A stretch of DNA of 64,000 nucleotides from Oscillatoriales cyanobacterium CG2_30_40_61. GTDB lineage: Bacteria; Cyanobacteriota; Cyanobacteriia; Cyanobacteriales; Microcoleaceae. The position numbers were made by a program, and so were the translations under genes. Shown piece by piece: positions 36,609 to 45,663 of this stretch; within the stretch, counting starts at the first letter, position 1, and each line of letters begins with the position of its first letter. Below the pieces are notes generated by a model. It was not told the DNA's origin. It ran no database searches and was given only the letters and a program-made list of their open reading frames with translations. The stretch is taken from the NCBI GenBank assembly GCA_001873365.1, contig MNYZ01000099.1, positions 1 to 64,000 on the forward strand, in the 5' to 3' direction.

Positions 36609-38633
36609 TTAGCCTAGGGCTTGATCAAATTCCCAATGTTTGAGAGGAAGATCAATCCTAGGGTGATTTCCCCGCCCTCGACTTGAGACCGAACCCTCCG
36701 ACTCCGTTGCTAGGGATTCCGGTTTAGGAATGGCAATTTGAAAGGAGATCGGTGAGGAGGAACCCTGATAACTTTGGGTGTTAGGTCTAGGGGTTTGGGG
36801 AAAAGAGGGTAAGGAAATAAACGGATCTTTAATAAAAGGTTGATCAATATAGGGTTTGAGATCCTCCTTAGTTTGGGCATTGCCATCCAGTTTAGGGGAT
36901 AGGGAGGATTCAGTCTGTGACCTAGACCCCGACTCCCGAAAAACTGGAGCCTGCATGGGTTCGGAAAACAGGGTTTTCGGCGGTGCCGACGGGACAATCT
37001 CCGTGACCGTTGGTGGACTGGGAGGCTCGGTTTCCTTCACTAAGGGCACAGGTGTTTCTAGGGTTGGGGTTAAGGTGGTATCAGCCCGTTGAATTTGCCG
37101 TGGTGGAGTGTCTAAAACCACCCCGGAGTGCATGGGTTGATCAAAAATTTGGGAGAGTCGCCCCACCCGTTTAATAATCTCCTCACCCTTGGGAGTGGAG
37201 ATCACCCGAGCTTGATATTGGGTAACTTCTACGGGTAAAAACTCCACCTTCATTTGACGATTAGCGTTTAAAGCCACCCTGACCACAGCCGTGTCATAGT
37301 CTTTGCGACTATTTCCCCCAAAAATAAAATTTCCTAGGGAGTAAACAATTGGCCGACCTTTATAAATTTCTGCACCCTGTAGGGTATGGGGATGATGACC
37401 AATCACCACATCGGCTCCCTGGTCAATGGTAAATCGGGCTAGGTCAATTTGCCAGTCCCCCGGATATTCCGCCAGTTCTACCCCCCAATGGTAGTTGACC
37501 ACTACCCAATCCACCTGATCGCGAATGGCTTTAATATCGGCGGCGACCCGCTCATCATAACGGGGATTGGTTCCCGCCAAACTATCGGTGGCGGCGTGAA
37601 AGTCAGCGTCATAATAGCCGAAATAGGCAATCCGTTGACCTTTAACTTCAATAATCGAGGGGCGACGAGCCTCTTTAAGATCTCGACCTGCTCCCACAGC
37701 CTTAATTCCAGCTTGGTCTAAAGTGGCCATGGTTTCCACTAGCCCGGGTTCCTCATAATCCATCGTATGATTATTGGCGAGATTGACAAGATCAATTCCA
37801 CCTTGAGTTAAAACCTGAACTGCTTCTGGGTCAGCTTTAAAATTAAATTGTTTGTTGGGACGGCGCAGGGTGGAACGGGTGAGGGGATTTTCTAAATTCA
37901 CCATCGCCACATCGGCGTCCCGATATTCGGGGAGTTGGGCAAAGGGTAGGGAGTAGTTTGTCCCAATCACATTTTCAACGTGATCGGAGAGGGTGACATC
38001 TCCCCCAAATACTAAAGTTACCGTGGGATCTTGGGGGTTTTTCACCTCTTGGTGTTGAACCACTGGAACCACTTCTAGGGCAGCTTGGACGGTATCGGGG
38101 CGTTTAGAGGGCGGTGGGACCATCGCTATCTGGGGTTGGGGGTTGGATAGGGGCAGTTGTTGGGCGTTGACTTCGTAGTAACTCACCCAACAGCCTAAGA
38201 CAAAGGCAGAAACGGCCGAACCCATCATAAACATTAACCGCAGGGTTTTAAACTTAATCCAGTCGGGTTTTAACCACCGTCGGTATCCCTGTCCTCGATA
38301 CCCTCGATTAGCTGGGGTCACTAGCCGCACCGACTGTTTCCAGAGAATCTCCCCATCTCCTTGATACCGGGCGGCAATTTTTACTCCTGCTAGGTTAGGG
38401 GCGTTGAGTTTCCACAGTAAGTGACAGATAAATTTAACAATGCTTTCGGCTATGGGTTCTTGTTGGAATTCAACCAGGACGGGTAAACAGCCTTTATGAT
38501 CAGGGGGGGCGACCCTCGCTGAGATTCCTTCGGGTCGAAGATAGGTATTAATTAAATCGTTAATTGCCCTGAAGTCCCCGGTACGGGCTAATTCAAAAAT
38601 AGAAGGTTGACCTAAATATTCTGCATAAACCAT
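36609..38633 (-). CDS. CapA-family (PGA_cap) protein with membrane anchor
   Basis: 674 residues. An N-terminal region of about 125 residues of unknown fold is followed by a membrane helix (about 135-155). Then comes a metallophosphatase-like CapA domain (about 205-470) with VTLVFGGDVTLSDHV, VNLENPLT, LANNHTMDY, NYHWGVELAEYPGDWQ and IGHHPHTLQG. The last 180 residues are a Pro/Ser-rich tail. CapA domains occur in poly-gamma-glutamate capsule export systems, but most cyanobacterial members have unknown roles. No other capsule genes are adjacent. Confidence 0.82.
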   Translation of the reverse strand: MVYAEYLGQPSIFELARTGDFRAINDLINTYLRPEGISARVAPPDHKGCLPVLVEFQQEPIAESIVKFICHLLWKLNAPNLAGVKIAARYQGDGEILWKQSVRLVTPANRGYRGQGYRRWLKPDWIKFKTLRLMFMMGSAVSAFVLGCWVSYYEVNAQQLPLSNPQPQIAMVPPPSKRPDTVQAALEVVPVVQHQEVKNPQDPTVTLVFGGDVTLSDHVENVIGTNYSLPFAQLPEYRDADVAMVNLENPLTRSTLRRPNKQFNFKADPEAVQVLTQGGIDLVNLANNHTMDYEEPGLVETMATLDQAGIKAVGAGRDLKEARRPSIIEVKGQRIAYFGYYDADFHAATDSLAGTNPRYDERVAADIKAIRDQVDWVVVNYHWGVELAEYPGDWQIDLARFTIDQGADVVIGHHPHTLQGAEIYKGRPIVYSLGNFIFGGNSRKDYDTAVVRVALNANRQMKVEFLPVEVTQYQARVISTPKGEEIIKRVGRLSQIFDQPMHSGVVLDTPPRQIQRADTTLTPTLETPVPLVKETEPPSPPTVTEIVPSAPPKTLFSEPMQAPVFRESGSRSQTESSLSPKLDGNAQTKEDLKPYIDQPFIKDPFISLPSFPQTPRPNTQSYQGSSSPISFQIAIPKPESLATESEGSVSSRGRGNHPRIDLPLKHWEFDQALG

Positions 38634-39109
38634 GAAAATACTATCCTCTCCTTGACAAATTTTGATTGCAGTTTAGTTGAACAATAAAAATAACCTTAAC
38701 CTTTGGTCAGATCTAACGGTTGATGATTGGATTCAACGGTTTTAACAGGACACTTTTTCCTAACACTATAACTTTCTGGCGAAAAGTTTAACAGGTTTAT
38801 TGTCTGATGTCTGCGAAGTGCGATCGCCAACGGTGTTCGAGACTAGGGCAAATTTATGGCTGGTGCCAACTCCAACTGGATTGAAGTCCTATACTAGATG
38901 CCCTAAACCGAAAAGAAGTCAGTACAGACTAAATTTCTTAGGCTAAATCTATCTTAGGCGTTAAAATATAAAGACAACGGTTTTAACTAGACTGATCACC
39001 TTGTCATCCGGTATAATCCCAGGTACTTAGGTATCCTGCTAAACCTTAAATACTTAGGTTGACAGGGTAAATTCCGATCAGCCAGCGAACTTCTCAGGAA
39101 AAGTAAAAA
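38634..39109. other. 476-bp divergent intergenic region
   Basis: It carries one HIP1-like GCGATCGC at about 38820 and a TATAAT hexamer at 39012-39017 that could be the -10 of the downstream gene, without a clear -35. TACTTAGGT occurs twice at about 39025-39060. I see no ORF or terminator-like hairpin, so an undetected RNA cannot be excluded. Confidence 0.4.
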
Positions 39110-39421
39110 ATGCTACATCGCAAGATTTATCAGCTTTGTTGTGACGGTCGGGAAGTCTCTATTTTCTTACGAGATCAGCAACGTTGGATTGAGAAAGCTA
39201 GAATTACAGATATTGAGGGAGATCTGGTCACGCTACGTTATGAGACGGATGAGGAGGATGAGGTTTGTTCTTGGGAAGAAATGATCCGTATAGAAAGTAT
39301 TGGATCAATTAGTCAGAAGTTGGCCTCTGTTCCTAAGTGCTATTTTGATCTACCAATTTCTGAAGATTGTCCCGAAGCTGAACAAATTCGTTATCCTACT
39401 TCCGAATCTAGTCCTGAATAA
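39110..39421 (+). CDS. Conserved cyanobacterial protein (DUF6679-like)
   Basis: 103 residues. A basic N-terminal half (LHRKIYQLCCDGREVSIFLRDQQRW) leads to an acidic beta-rich part (LVTLRYETDEEDEVCSWEEM). I recognise it as the small conserved cyanobacterial family annotated as DUF6679, from memory only. No catalytic motif is visible. A strong hairpin terminator follows at 39474, so it is probably monocistronic with the promoter in the upstream gap. Confidence 0.65.
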   Translation: MLHRKIYQLCCDGREVSIFLRDQQRWIEKARITDIEGDLVTLRYETDEEDEVCSWEEMIRIESIGSISQKLASVPKCYFDLPISEDCPEAEQIRYPTSESSPE

Positions 39422-39422
39422 G

Positions 39423-39441
39423 TTGGACAATTGCTGTCCAA
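39423..39441 (+). terminator. TTGGACA/TGTCCAA hairpin
   Basis: A perfect 7-bp stem with a five-base loop, one base after the DUF6679-like stop codon. There is no T run, so it may protect the 3' end rather than terminate. The next hairpin carries the T run. Confidence 0.45.
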
Positions 39442-39473
39442 TCCAATTTCCCCAAAAATAGGGGAATCAAGCT

Positions 39474-39519
39474 CCGTCCTAACCTCAATAGGCTTAGTAG
39501 CCTGATAGGACGGATTTTT
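39474..39519 (+). terminator. Rho-independent terminator after the DUF6679-like gene
   Basis: CCGTCCTA pairs with TAGGACGG, with an inner AGGCT-type helix, followed by ATTTTTG. A classic intrinsic terminator in the plus direction, 53 bp past the stop. Confidence 0.8.
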
Positions 39520-39601
39520 GTCTGAGCTTGAGATCCGGCTGTCAGGGGAGCTAATAACTGATATGATCGGGATTGGTAAGTTTAACAAACACACAGAAAT
39601 C

Positions 39602-40069
39602 ATGCCTAAGACTGTTGCTGAGGTGATGACCCCGAATCCAATTCTGGTTGGGCCAGAGATGCCACTCAGAGAAGCGCTGCAACTGATGGTGGAAAAACAT
39701 ATTGGTTGTTTACCTGTGGTCAACGAATCCGGTCATTTGGTGGGTTTGATCTCGGGGACGGATTTGATGTGGCAAGAAAGCGGTGTGATTCCACCCACTT
39801 ATATTACTTTCTTTGATAGTATTATTTACCTGGAAAACTTTTCCCGGTATGAACAGGAATTGCATAAGGCATTAGGTCAAACCGTAGGAGAAGTGATGAC
39901 TCAGGCGCCGATTATTAGCATTACTCCCCATAAATCTTTATCCGATGCCGCCCGGTTATTGAATGAAAAGCGCATTCATCGTTTACCTGTGGTGGATGAT
40001 GCGGGTAAGGTGATTGGGATTCTCACCTGTGGTGATATTCTGCGGGTGATGGCAACGGCAAAGAGTTAA
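39602..40069 (+). CDS. Two-CBS-domain protein
   Basis: 155 residues made of two CBS motifs: VAEVMTPNPILVGPEMPLREAL through LVGLISGTDLM, and VGEVMTQAPIISITPHKSLSDAA through VIGILTCGDILRVM. CBS pairs bind adenine nucleotides and regulate partner proteins, so a nucleotide-sensing role is likely but the partner is unknown. The ATG at 39602 starts right at the first domain; an upstream alternative overlaps the terminator and is rejected. It is similar to other stand-alone cyanobacterial CBS proteins. Confidence 0.86.
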   Translation: MPKTVAEVMTPNPILVGPEMPLREALQLMVEKHIGCLPVVNESGHLVGLISGTDLMWQESGVIPPTYITFFDSIIYLENFSRYEQELHKALGQTVGEVMTQAPIISITPHKSLSDAARLLNEKRIHRLPVVDDAGKVIGILTCGDILRVMATAKS

Positions 40070-40253
40070 AATCTGATCGGATGTTGTTAATAAAAATTAC
40101 GCGGGTCAAGACAGGGGGTTTCGACTCGGATATTTACTGGGTTTTGGCAAATTTTAATCCCAGAAAATATTGATCTATTCACATCAAGTAATATGATATT
40201 ATCCAGATCAATTCAAAACCCTTTAGAGTCTTTAATTCAAAACCTTAATTTTT

Positions 40254-40910
40254 ATGACAATTACCCCTGAATCTGTTCAGCAGTTGTTAAGTTCTAGTGA
40301 TTTTGGCGATCGCTTAATCGGTGTCAATCAACTCCGAAACTTACCCCCGGCGATCGCTTTTGAGTTAATTCAAGCCCCGATTAAGGATAGTAATAGTCGG
40401 GTACGATATGCGGCGGTAAGTCAGATGGCAACTTTGGGAGAGCAGAATTTAGAAACCTCCTATCAAATCCTACACCATCACTTATTAAATGATCCCGAAA
40501 TTGATGTACAAGCAGCGGCGGCGGATGCGTTGGGGGCTTTAAAACTTAAGGACGCCTTTGATGATTTACAAAACCTCTATAATACTACGCCAGAATGGTT
40601 AGTTAAACTGAGTATTGTGGCGGCGGTGGGAGTCATCGAAGAACCTCGGGCTTTTGAATTATTAGAAACAGCACTTCAAGATAATAATAGTTTAATTCAA
40701 ACCGTTGCTATTAGTGCTTTAGGAGAATTAGGAGACAGAAGGGCAGTGGCTTTATTAATTCCTTTTGTGACAAATTCAGATTGGCAAATTCGTTATCGGG
40801 TTGCCCAGGCATTAGGTCGTTTAGGGGGGAGTGAAGTTGAAATGTTATTAAAACAATTAGCAGAGGATGAAGTCGAGATTGTGGCTCAAGAAGCTCAGGT
40901 GAAAGTGTAA
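40254..40910 (+). CDS. HEAT-repeat protein, NblB-like
   Basis: 218 residues of five to six HEAT/PBS-lyase repeats, for example VRYAAVSQMATLGEQN, VQAAAADALGALKLKDA, IQTVAISALGELGDRRA and IRYRVAQALGRLGGSEV. This is the fold of phycobilisome-degradation protein NblB and the phycobilin lyase subunits CpcE/F. The length and N-terminal ITPESVQQLLSS segment fit NblB best, which binds phycobilisomes during nutrient stress. No phycobilisome genes are adjacent. NblB is the preferred call, but a generic HEAT protein remains possible. Confidence 0.68.
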   Translation: MTITPESVQQLLSSSDFGDRLIGVNQLRNLPPAIAFELIQAPIKDSNSRVRYAAVSQMATLGEQNLETSYQILHHHLLNDPEIDVQAAAADALGALKLKDAFDDLQNLYNTTPEWLVKLSIVAAVGVIEEPRAFELLETALQDNNSLIQTVAISALGELGDRRAVALLIPFVTNSDWQIRYRVAQALGRLGGSEVEMLLKQLAEDEVEIVAQEAQVKV

Positions 40911-41070
40911 CTTGGGTAGATATAATACCGATGAAATTATAGCAGGGAAAGCCAGAACAACGCCAGAAAATAATTCACCAGTTTGAGCATCGGTTGATAT
41001 TCTGATTATCAGGCACAACTGCTATAAAAACTAATCGCAGAAACTGACACTTTTTTGAGCAGGAGAAACC

Positions 41071-42189
41071 ATGACGACCGACAAAAAAATTGGCATCGCT
41101 GTGATTGGGACAGGATTTGGTAAAAAAGTTCATATTCCTGCCTTTCAAGACCATCCTAAAACCCAAGTAGTTGCAGTTTATCATCGGGATTTAGAAAAAG
41201 CCAAAGCGATCGCCTCTAGCCATAATATTCCCCATGCTTGTAACAGTATTGAGGAGATTTGTGCTTTATCTGAAGTCCAAGGAGTTGCGATTTCTACCCC
41301 GCCTTTTCTGCATTTTGATATGGCTAAAATAGCCTTGAATGCGGGTAAACATCTGTTATTAGAAAAACCTACGGCTCTAACAGTTTCAGAGGCAAAATAT
41401 CTCTATCACCTCGCCCAATCTAAAGGTTGTATTACCAGCTTAGATTTTGAATTTCGGTTTATTCCCGCTTGGCAACATTTATCTCAACTGTTGGCTAAAA
41501 ATTATGTAGGACAGAAAAGATTAATCAAAATTGATTGGTTAGTTTCTAGTCGTGCCGATGAGACTCGCCCCTGGAATTGGTATGCTCAAAAAGACAAAGG
41601 TGGCGGCGTATTAGGGGCAATTGGTTCCCATAGTTTTGATTATATTTCTTGGTTATTTGGCTCAATTAAACGCCTCTGTGGACAACTGAATACTTCGATT
41701 ACTTTGCGTCCTGACCCTGAAGCTGGGGGAGAATTAAAAACCGTTGATGCCGATGATATTTGTACCCTAATTTTAGAACTAAATGATGGCACTCCCTGTC
41801 AAATTTGTTTAAGTTCTGTTACTTACCAAGGACGGGGACATTGGGTAGAAGTTTATGGTAGTGAAGGTACATTAATTTTAGGTAGTGATAATCAACAGGA
41901 TTATGTGCATGGATTTCGATTATGGGGGAGTCAAAAGGGGCAAGCTTTAAGTGAAATTTCTATCCCCAAATCCTTAGAATTTCCCCGAATTTATCCCGAT
42001 GGTCGGATTGCTCCTTTGCTACGAGTAATTGACCAATGGATAGCAGGAATTGAAGGGGGAACAAGTTTAATTCCTTCGCTCAAAGAAGGGGTTTATTCTC
42101 AACTGTTAATGGATTTAACCCAGGAATCTAATGCAACTGGAACTTGGGTGAATTTACCGGATTTTGCATCTTTTTTGGTGAGTGAATAG
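41071..42189 (+). CDS. Gfo/Idh/MocA-family oxidoreductase
   Basis: 372 residues. The Rossmann fold GVIGTGFGKKVHIPAFQ-type motif (here AVIGTGFGKKVHIPAF) binds NAD(P). LLLEKPTALTVSEA is the conserved EKP catalytic motif, and GAIGSHSFDYISWLFG fits the C-terminal domain with a conserved His. The family oxidises sugars, inositol or biliverdin-type substrates. Substrate cannot be assigned. AGGAGAAACC gives a good ribosome-binding site 6 bases before the start. Confidence 0.9.
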   Translation: MTTDKKIGIAVIGTGFGKKVHIPAFQDHPKTQVVAVYHRDLEKAKAIASSHNIPHACNSIEEICALSEVQGVAISTPPFLHFDMAKIALNAGKHLLLEKPTALTVSEAKYLYHLAQSKGCITSLDFEFRFIPAWQHLSQLLAKNYVGQKRLIKIDWLVSSRADETRPWNWYAQKDKGGGVLGAIGSHSFDYISWLFGSIKRLCGQLNTSITLRPDPEAGGELKTVDADDICTLILELNDGTPCQICLSSVTYQGRGHWVEVYGSEGTLILGSDNQQDYVHGFRLWGSQKGQALSEISIPKSLEFPRIYPDGRIAPLLRVIDQWIAGIEGGTSLIPSLKEGVYSQLLMDLTQESNATGTWVNLPDFASFLVSE

Positions 42190-42252
42190 AAGGGATACAG
42201 CTATCACCCGCCGCGGTGTTCATATTTTATTAGGTGAGTTGGCGATTATTGT

Positions 42253-42413
42253 GGTATGATAGTCTTGTAGTTTCTATCATGCCAGTTTACTCACAGTCGA
42301 TCTCGCAATCCATATAGAGTTAATCAAAAAAGGTGCGGGGTTTTGGTGTCTAAATTCAAGCGCACGCAGGCTTTAAACACCAAAACTTTATACTAAAATC
42401 TTGCTACCTTTTT
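42253..42413 (+). other. Two hairpins, possible ncRNA or terminator
   Basis: GGTATGATAG (42253-42262) pairs with CTATCATGCC (42274-42283). Downstream, a nested structure has an outer stem AAAAAGGT (42327-42334) with ACCTTTTT (42406-42413) and an inner stem GTTTTGGTGT (42340-42349) with ACACCAAAAC (42377-42386). Most of this 448-bp gap is otherwise empty. The paired outer stem ends in T's, so it may also be a terminator. Confidence 0.4.
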
Positions 42414-42637
42414 CGGATGACGATAGCTACAAAATAACATTCAAAAAGTCCTCTTATTAGTCAATACTGTTTCTATTCTATTTCGTTTAATCTAAACGAA
42501 CTTCGATCAAAATTAAAATTAGTCCAGAGAGCCATCTACTAGAACAACGCTAAAATTACCCGATGGGGGCGATTTGTGCTAAGATTATTGCGGTTTAAGT
42601 GTCAACTATTATTAAGGTTAATCCCATGGAGGTTGCT

Positions 42638-42832
42638 ATGATGAAAACCCTGCTTCCTAATGTCTTAGTGTTCAAATGTTTTCGTAACAATATGACTAAT
42701 TCCTATGCCGTGATTGGTTTGAGTTATGTAGTTAGTATATTTTTAATTTTATTTACTTTTTTTTGTGTTGCGGCTTCTCAATCTCCTCATGTTTCTGTTA
42801 AGTCTGTTCAACCCTATCATTCTGGATCATAA
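42638..42832 (+). CDS. Small membrane protein, unknown
   Basis: 64 residues from the ATG at 42638, selected because GGAGG lies 5 bases upstream. One strong hydrophobic segment (YAVIGLSYVVSIFLILFTFF, about 26-45) spans the membrane, followed by a short Ser/His tail with no motif I recognise. The clear Shine-Dalgarno sequence and compact layout argue for a real gene. No family is recognised. It is transcribed towards ispF, with about 160 bp between them. Confidence 0.55.
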   Translation: MMKTLLPNVLVFKCFRNNMTNSYAVIGLSYVVSIFLILFTFFCVAASQSPHVSVKSVQPYHSGS

Positions 42833-42991
42833 ACGTTTTTCTAGTGGAATCAAGGAGAAGAAATTTAACCTATTTTTAAACTATTCTTAAATTTCTTCTC
42901 AAGTTTTGGTTAAAGCCCAAAGGTGGACTTGATATTACCTATTCATGGTAAAATTAGAAACTGTATTAATTTTAATAGGAAAAAATATCCG

Positions 42992-43474
42992 ATGAACATT
43001 CGCATTGGTAATGGTTATGATATTCATAAATTAGTCCCCGGACGGGCATTAATTTTAGGAGGAATTAAAATTGACCATGAATTCGGATTATTAGGACATA
43101 GTGATGCGGATGTTTTGACCCATGCCATTATGGATGCCATGTTAGGGGCATTAAGTTTAGGAGATATTGGGCATTATTTCCCCCCAACCGATGAAAAATG
43201 GGCGGGGGCGGATAGTTTAGTCCTCTTAAAACAGGTAAATCAACTAATATTAGATCGAGGTTGGAAAATCGGAAATATTGACTCCGTAATTGTAGCAGAA
43301 CGTCCTAAATTAAAACCCCATATTAGCGGAATGTGCGATCGCCTTGCCACCACCTTAAACCTCAATTCCGATCAAATTGGGGTGAAAGCCACCACCAACG
43401 AAAAATTAGGCCCGGTGGGTCGAGAAGAAGGAATTGCCGCCTATGCAGTGGCTTTATTAGAAAAAATTAATTAA
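42992..43474 (+). CDS. ispF: 2-C-methyl-D-erythritol 2,4-cyclodiphosphate synthase
   Basis: IspF forms the cyclic diphosphate intermediate of the MEP isoprenoid pathway. At 160 residues it has the standard length. Metal ligands and active-site features are visible: [10 protein letters not shown] (Asp and His), [20 protein letters not shown] and [17 protein letters not shown]. The ATG at 42992 fits the family N-terminus; an upstream ATG-less extension of 23 residues is unlikely. Isoprenoids feed hopanoid, carotenoid and chlorophyll synthesis. A miniature element begins 49 bp after the stop. Confidence 0.96.
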   Translation: MNIRIGNGYDIHKLVPGRALILGGIKIDHEFGLLGHSDADVLTHAIMDAMLGALSLGDIGHYFPPTDEKWAGADSLVLLKQVNQLILDRGWKIGNIDSVIVAERPKLKPHISGMCDRLATTLNLNSDQIGVKATTNEKLGPVGREEGIAAYAVALLEKIN

Positions 43475-43523
43475 AATAAAATTTCTGGGAATATTTATTC
43501 TAGGGGATAGAATAATATTAAAC

Positions 43524-43625
43524 AGGACTTACGCACAAGACCAAAGAAACCGGGTTTCTAGCTGGTGATTTGGCGGATAAAATCGAGACTTATCGTTCAT
43601 AAACCCGGTTTGGTGCGTAAGTCCT
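43524..43625. mobile_element. Miniature inverted-repeat element, copy B
   Basis: A 102-bp element from AGGACTTACGCA to TGCGTAAGTCCT, in the orientation opposite to the copy at 26529-26631. Taking the left end as ACAGG, the flanks are ATTAA on both sides, a perfect 5-bp direct repeat consistent with a target duplication. It lies in the 3' region of ispF and has no ORF. Confidence 0.87.
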
Positions 43626-43766
43626 ATTAAAGATAAATTTTTTAAAGATCATGGAATTTTTGATCAAATTCACTGCATAAATTCCGAATACAAATAACCG
43701 TTAAAATCAAAGCTGAAAGTAGGGGAGAAAACCTAAATTCCCTTGATTTTCTCTAAGCGTTTATCC

Positions 43767-43802
43767 CCCCTAACCCCCCCTTAAAAAAGGGGAAACCGGA
43801 GT
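43767..43802. repeat. CCCCCTAACCCCCC / AAAAAGGGG palindrome
   Basis: An inverted repeat of the common cyanobacterial CCCCCTAA...AAGGGGG type, in the gap between the element and the solute-binding gene. Related blocks occur at 46.6, 50.7 and 54.1-54.2 kb. Confidence 0.6.
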
Positions 43803-43881
43803 TCAAAGTCCTAGCCTTGCCCCTACAGTTTTTTTCAAAAATGATTTAAGATTGCTATAGAAATCAGCCAGTTTTTGTAAC

Positions 43882-45648
43882 ATGATTCTATTCAAAACCC
43901 ATTGGTTCCAAAAGACCCTATTCATCCTCTTAGCCCTGGTTCTGAGCGCCTGTAGTACGGCTCAATCCCAAATTCCGTCTCGGTTGGTGGTAGCCACGCC
44001 CAGCGGCCCAGCCACCTTTAATCCGCCCCTGAGTCAATCTGCCTATACGGTCTTTGGTTATTTGTATGACCCGTTAATTCAAGACGACCCCGTAACTGGG
44101 GAATTAATTCCTAAATCCGGGTTAGCTGAAGGATGGGAAATTTCTGATGATAAACAAAAAATTATTATTACTTTAAAAGAAGGGTTAAAGTGGTCAGATG
44201 GCAAGCCATTCACCGTGGATGATATTATTTTTACCTATAATGATATTTATTTAAACGATAAAATTCCTACCAGTTTTAAAGATATTTTACGAGTGGGAAA
44301 AAGTCGCAGCTTTCCTACGGTCAAAAAATTAGATAATCGTCGGGTGGAGTTTGCTGTTTCCGAACCCTTTGCACCCTTTTTACAATATGTAGCCGGATTA
44401 AGTATTTTACCCGCCCACATTTTAAAAGACTCAATTACCGAAACCGATAGTGAGGGAAACCCCAAATTTTTAACCACCTGGGGCACCGATACCAACCCCC
44501 AAGATATTGTCGGAAATGGTCAATATAGAATCAAAAGTTATACTCCCTATCAACGGGTAATTTTAGAAAAAAATCCCTATTATTGGCGCAAAGATAACCA
44601 GGGAAATCCCCAACCCTATATTGAAGAAATTGTTTGGCAAATTATTGAAAGTACCGATACTCAATTATTAGATTTTCGTTCCGGTTCCTTAGATACTTTA
44701 ACCCTGCAACCGGAAACATTTCCCCTATTAAAACCCGAAGAAAAACGAGGAAAATATACTATTTATAATTCTGGCCCCGATATGGGAACTGTGTTTATGT
44801 CATTAAATATGAATCGGGGGAAAAATCCCCAAGGAAAACCCTTTGTTGATCCAATTAAATCTAAATGGTTTAATAATAAAGCCTTTCGACAGGCGGTTTA
44901 TTATGGGATTAATCGCGAGGCGATGAAAAATAATTTTTATTTGGGATTAGGAGAGCTTCAACATTCCCCCATTCCAGTCCAAAGCCCCTTTTATTTATCC
45001 CCAGAAGCAGGATTAAAAACCTATACCTATAATCCCGAAAAAGCCAGACAAATTCTAATTGATGCCGGATTTAAGTATAATGATCAAGGACAATTACTTG
45101 ATAGTGACGGTAATCAGGTTCGCTTTACTCTCTTAACCAGTGCGGGGAAAAAGATTCGCGAACAAATGGCAACCCAAATTAATCAAGATCTGGGTAAAAT
45201 AGGGATTCAAGTTGATTTATTATTTCTCAGCTTTAATACCTTAGTCGAACGTCTTTCCAGTTCTCGGAATTGGGATGTTTATTTAGGAGGATTTAGCGGG
45301 GGAGGAATTGAACCTCACGGGGGTTATAATATTTGGTCAGTGAATGGAAGGTTACACACCTTTAATCAAGGGCCGCAACCCGGGGAAACCGGGATTACCG
45401 ATTGGCAAGTTTCCGATTGGGAAAAACAAGTGGATAATTTATTTGTGCAAGCTTCCCAAGAATTTGATCTGAAAAAACGGCAAGAACTCTATGGAAAAGC
45501 ACAGAAAATTATCTCCGAGGAACTGCCCCTATTATATATGGTTAATCCCCTTGGCTTTGAAGCTATCCGAGATCGGGTTGAAGGTATTGAATACACACCC
45601 TTGGGGGGAGGCTTTTGGAATTTGTATGAACTCAAAATTGCTGAATAA
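43882..45648 (+). CDS. ABC transporter substrate-binding lipoprotein (family 5)
   Basis: 588 residues. An N-terminal lipoprotein signal has a lipobox ending at LSACS, so it is anchored to the membrane. The mature part is a solute-binding family 5 protein: LVVATPSGPATFNPP, WEISDDKQKIIITLKEGLKWSDGKPFTVDDIIFTY-type core, and AFRQAVYYGINREAM. Family members bind peptides, nickel or opines. No permease or ATPase genes are adjacent. larB follows 15 bp after the stop, a spacing that suggests co-transcription and leaves nickel uptake as an interesting but unproven possibility. Confidence 0.88.
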   Translation: MILFKTHWFQKTLFILLALVLSACSTAQSQIPSRLVVATPSGPATFNPPLSQSAYTVFGYLYDPLIQDDPVTGELIPKSGLAEGWEISDDKQKIIITLKEGLKWSDGKPFTVDDIIFTYNDIYLNDKIPTSFKDILRVGKSRSFPTVKKLDNRRVEFAVSEPFAPFLQYVAGLSILPAHILKDSITETDSEGNPKFLTTWGTDTNPQDIVGNGQYRIKSYTPYQRVILEKNPYYWRKDNQGNPQPYIEEIVWQIIESTDTQLLDFRSGSLDTLTLQPETFPLLKPEEKRGKYTIYNSGPDMGTVFMSLNMNRGKNPQGKPFVDPIKSKWFNNKAFRQAVYYGINREAMKNNFYLGLGELQHSPIPVQSPFYLSPEAGLKTYTYNPEKARQILIDAGFKYNDQGQLLDSDGNQVRFTLLTSAGKKIREQMATQINQDLGKIGIQVDLLFLSFNTLVERLSSSRNWDVYLGGFSGGGIEPHGGYNIWSVNGRLHTFNQGPQPGETGITDWQVSDWEKQVDNLFVQASQEFDLKKRQELYGKAQKIISEELPLLYMVNPLGFEAIRDRVEGIEYTPLGGGFWNLYELKIAE

Positions 45649-45663
45649 TTTGTTTAAATCCTG

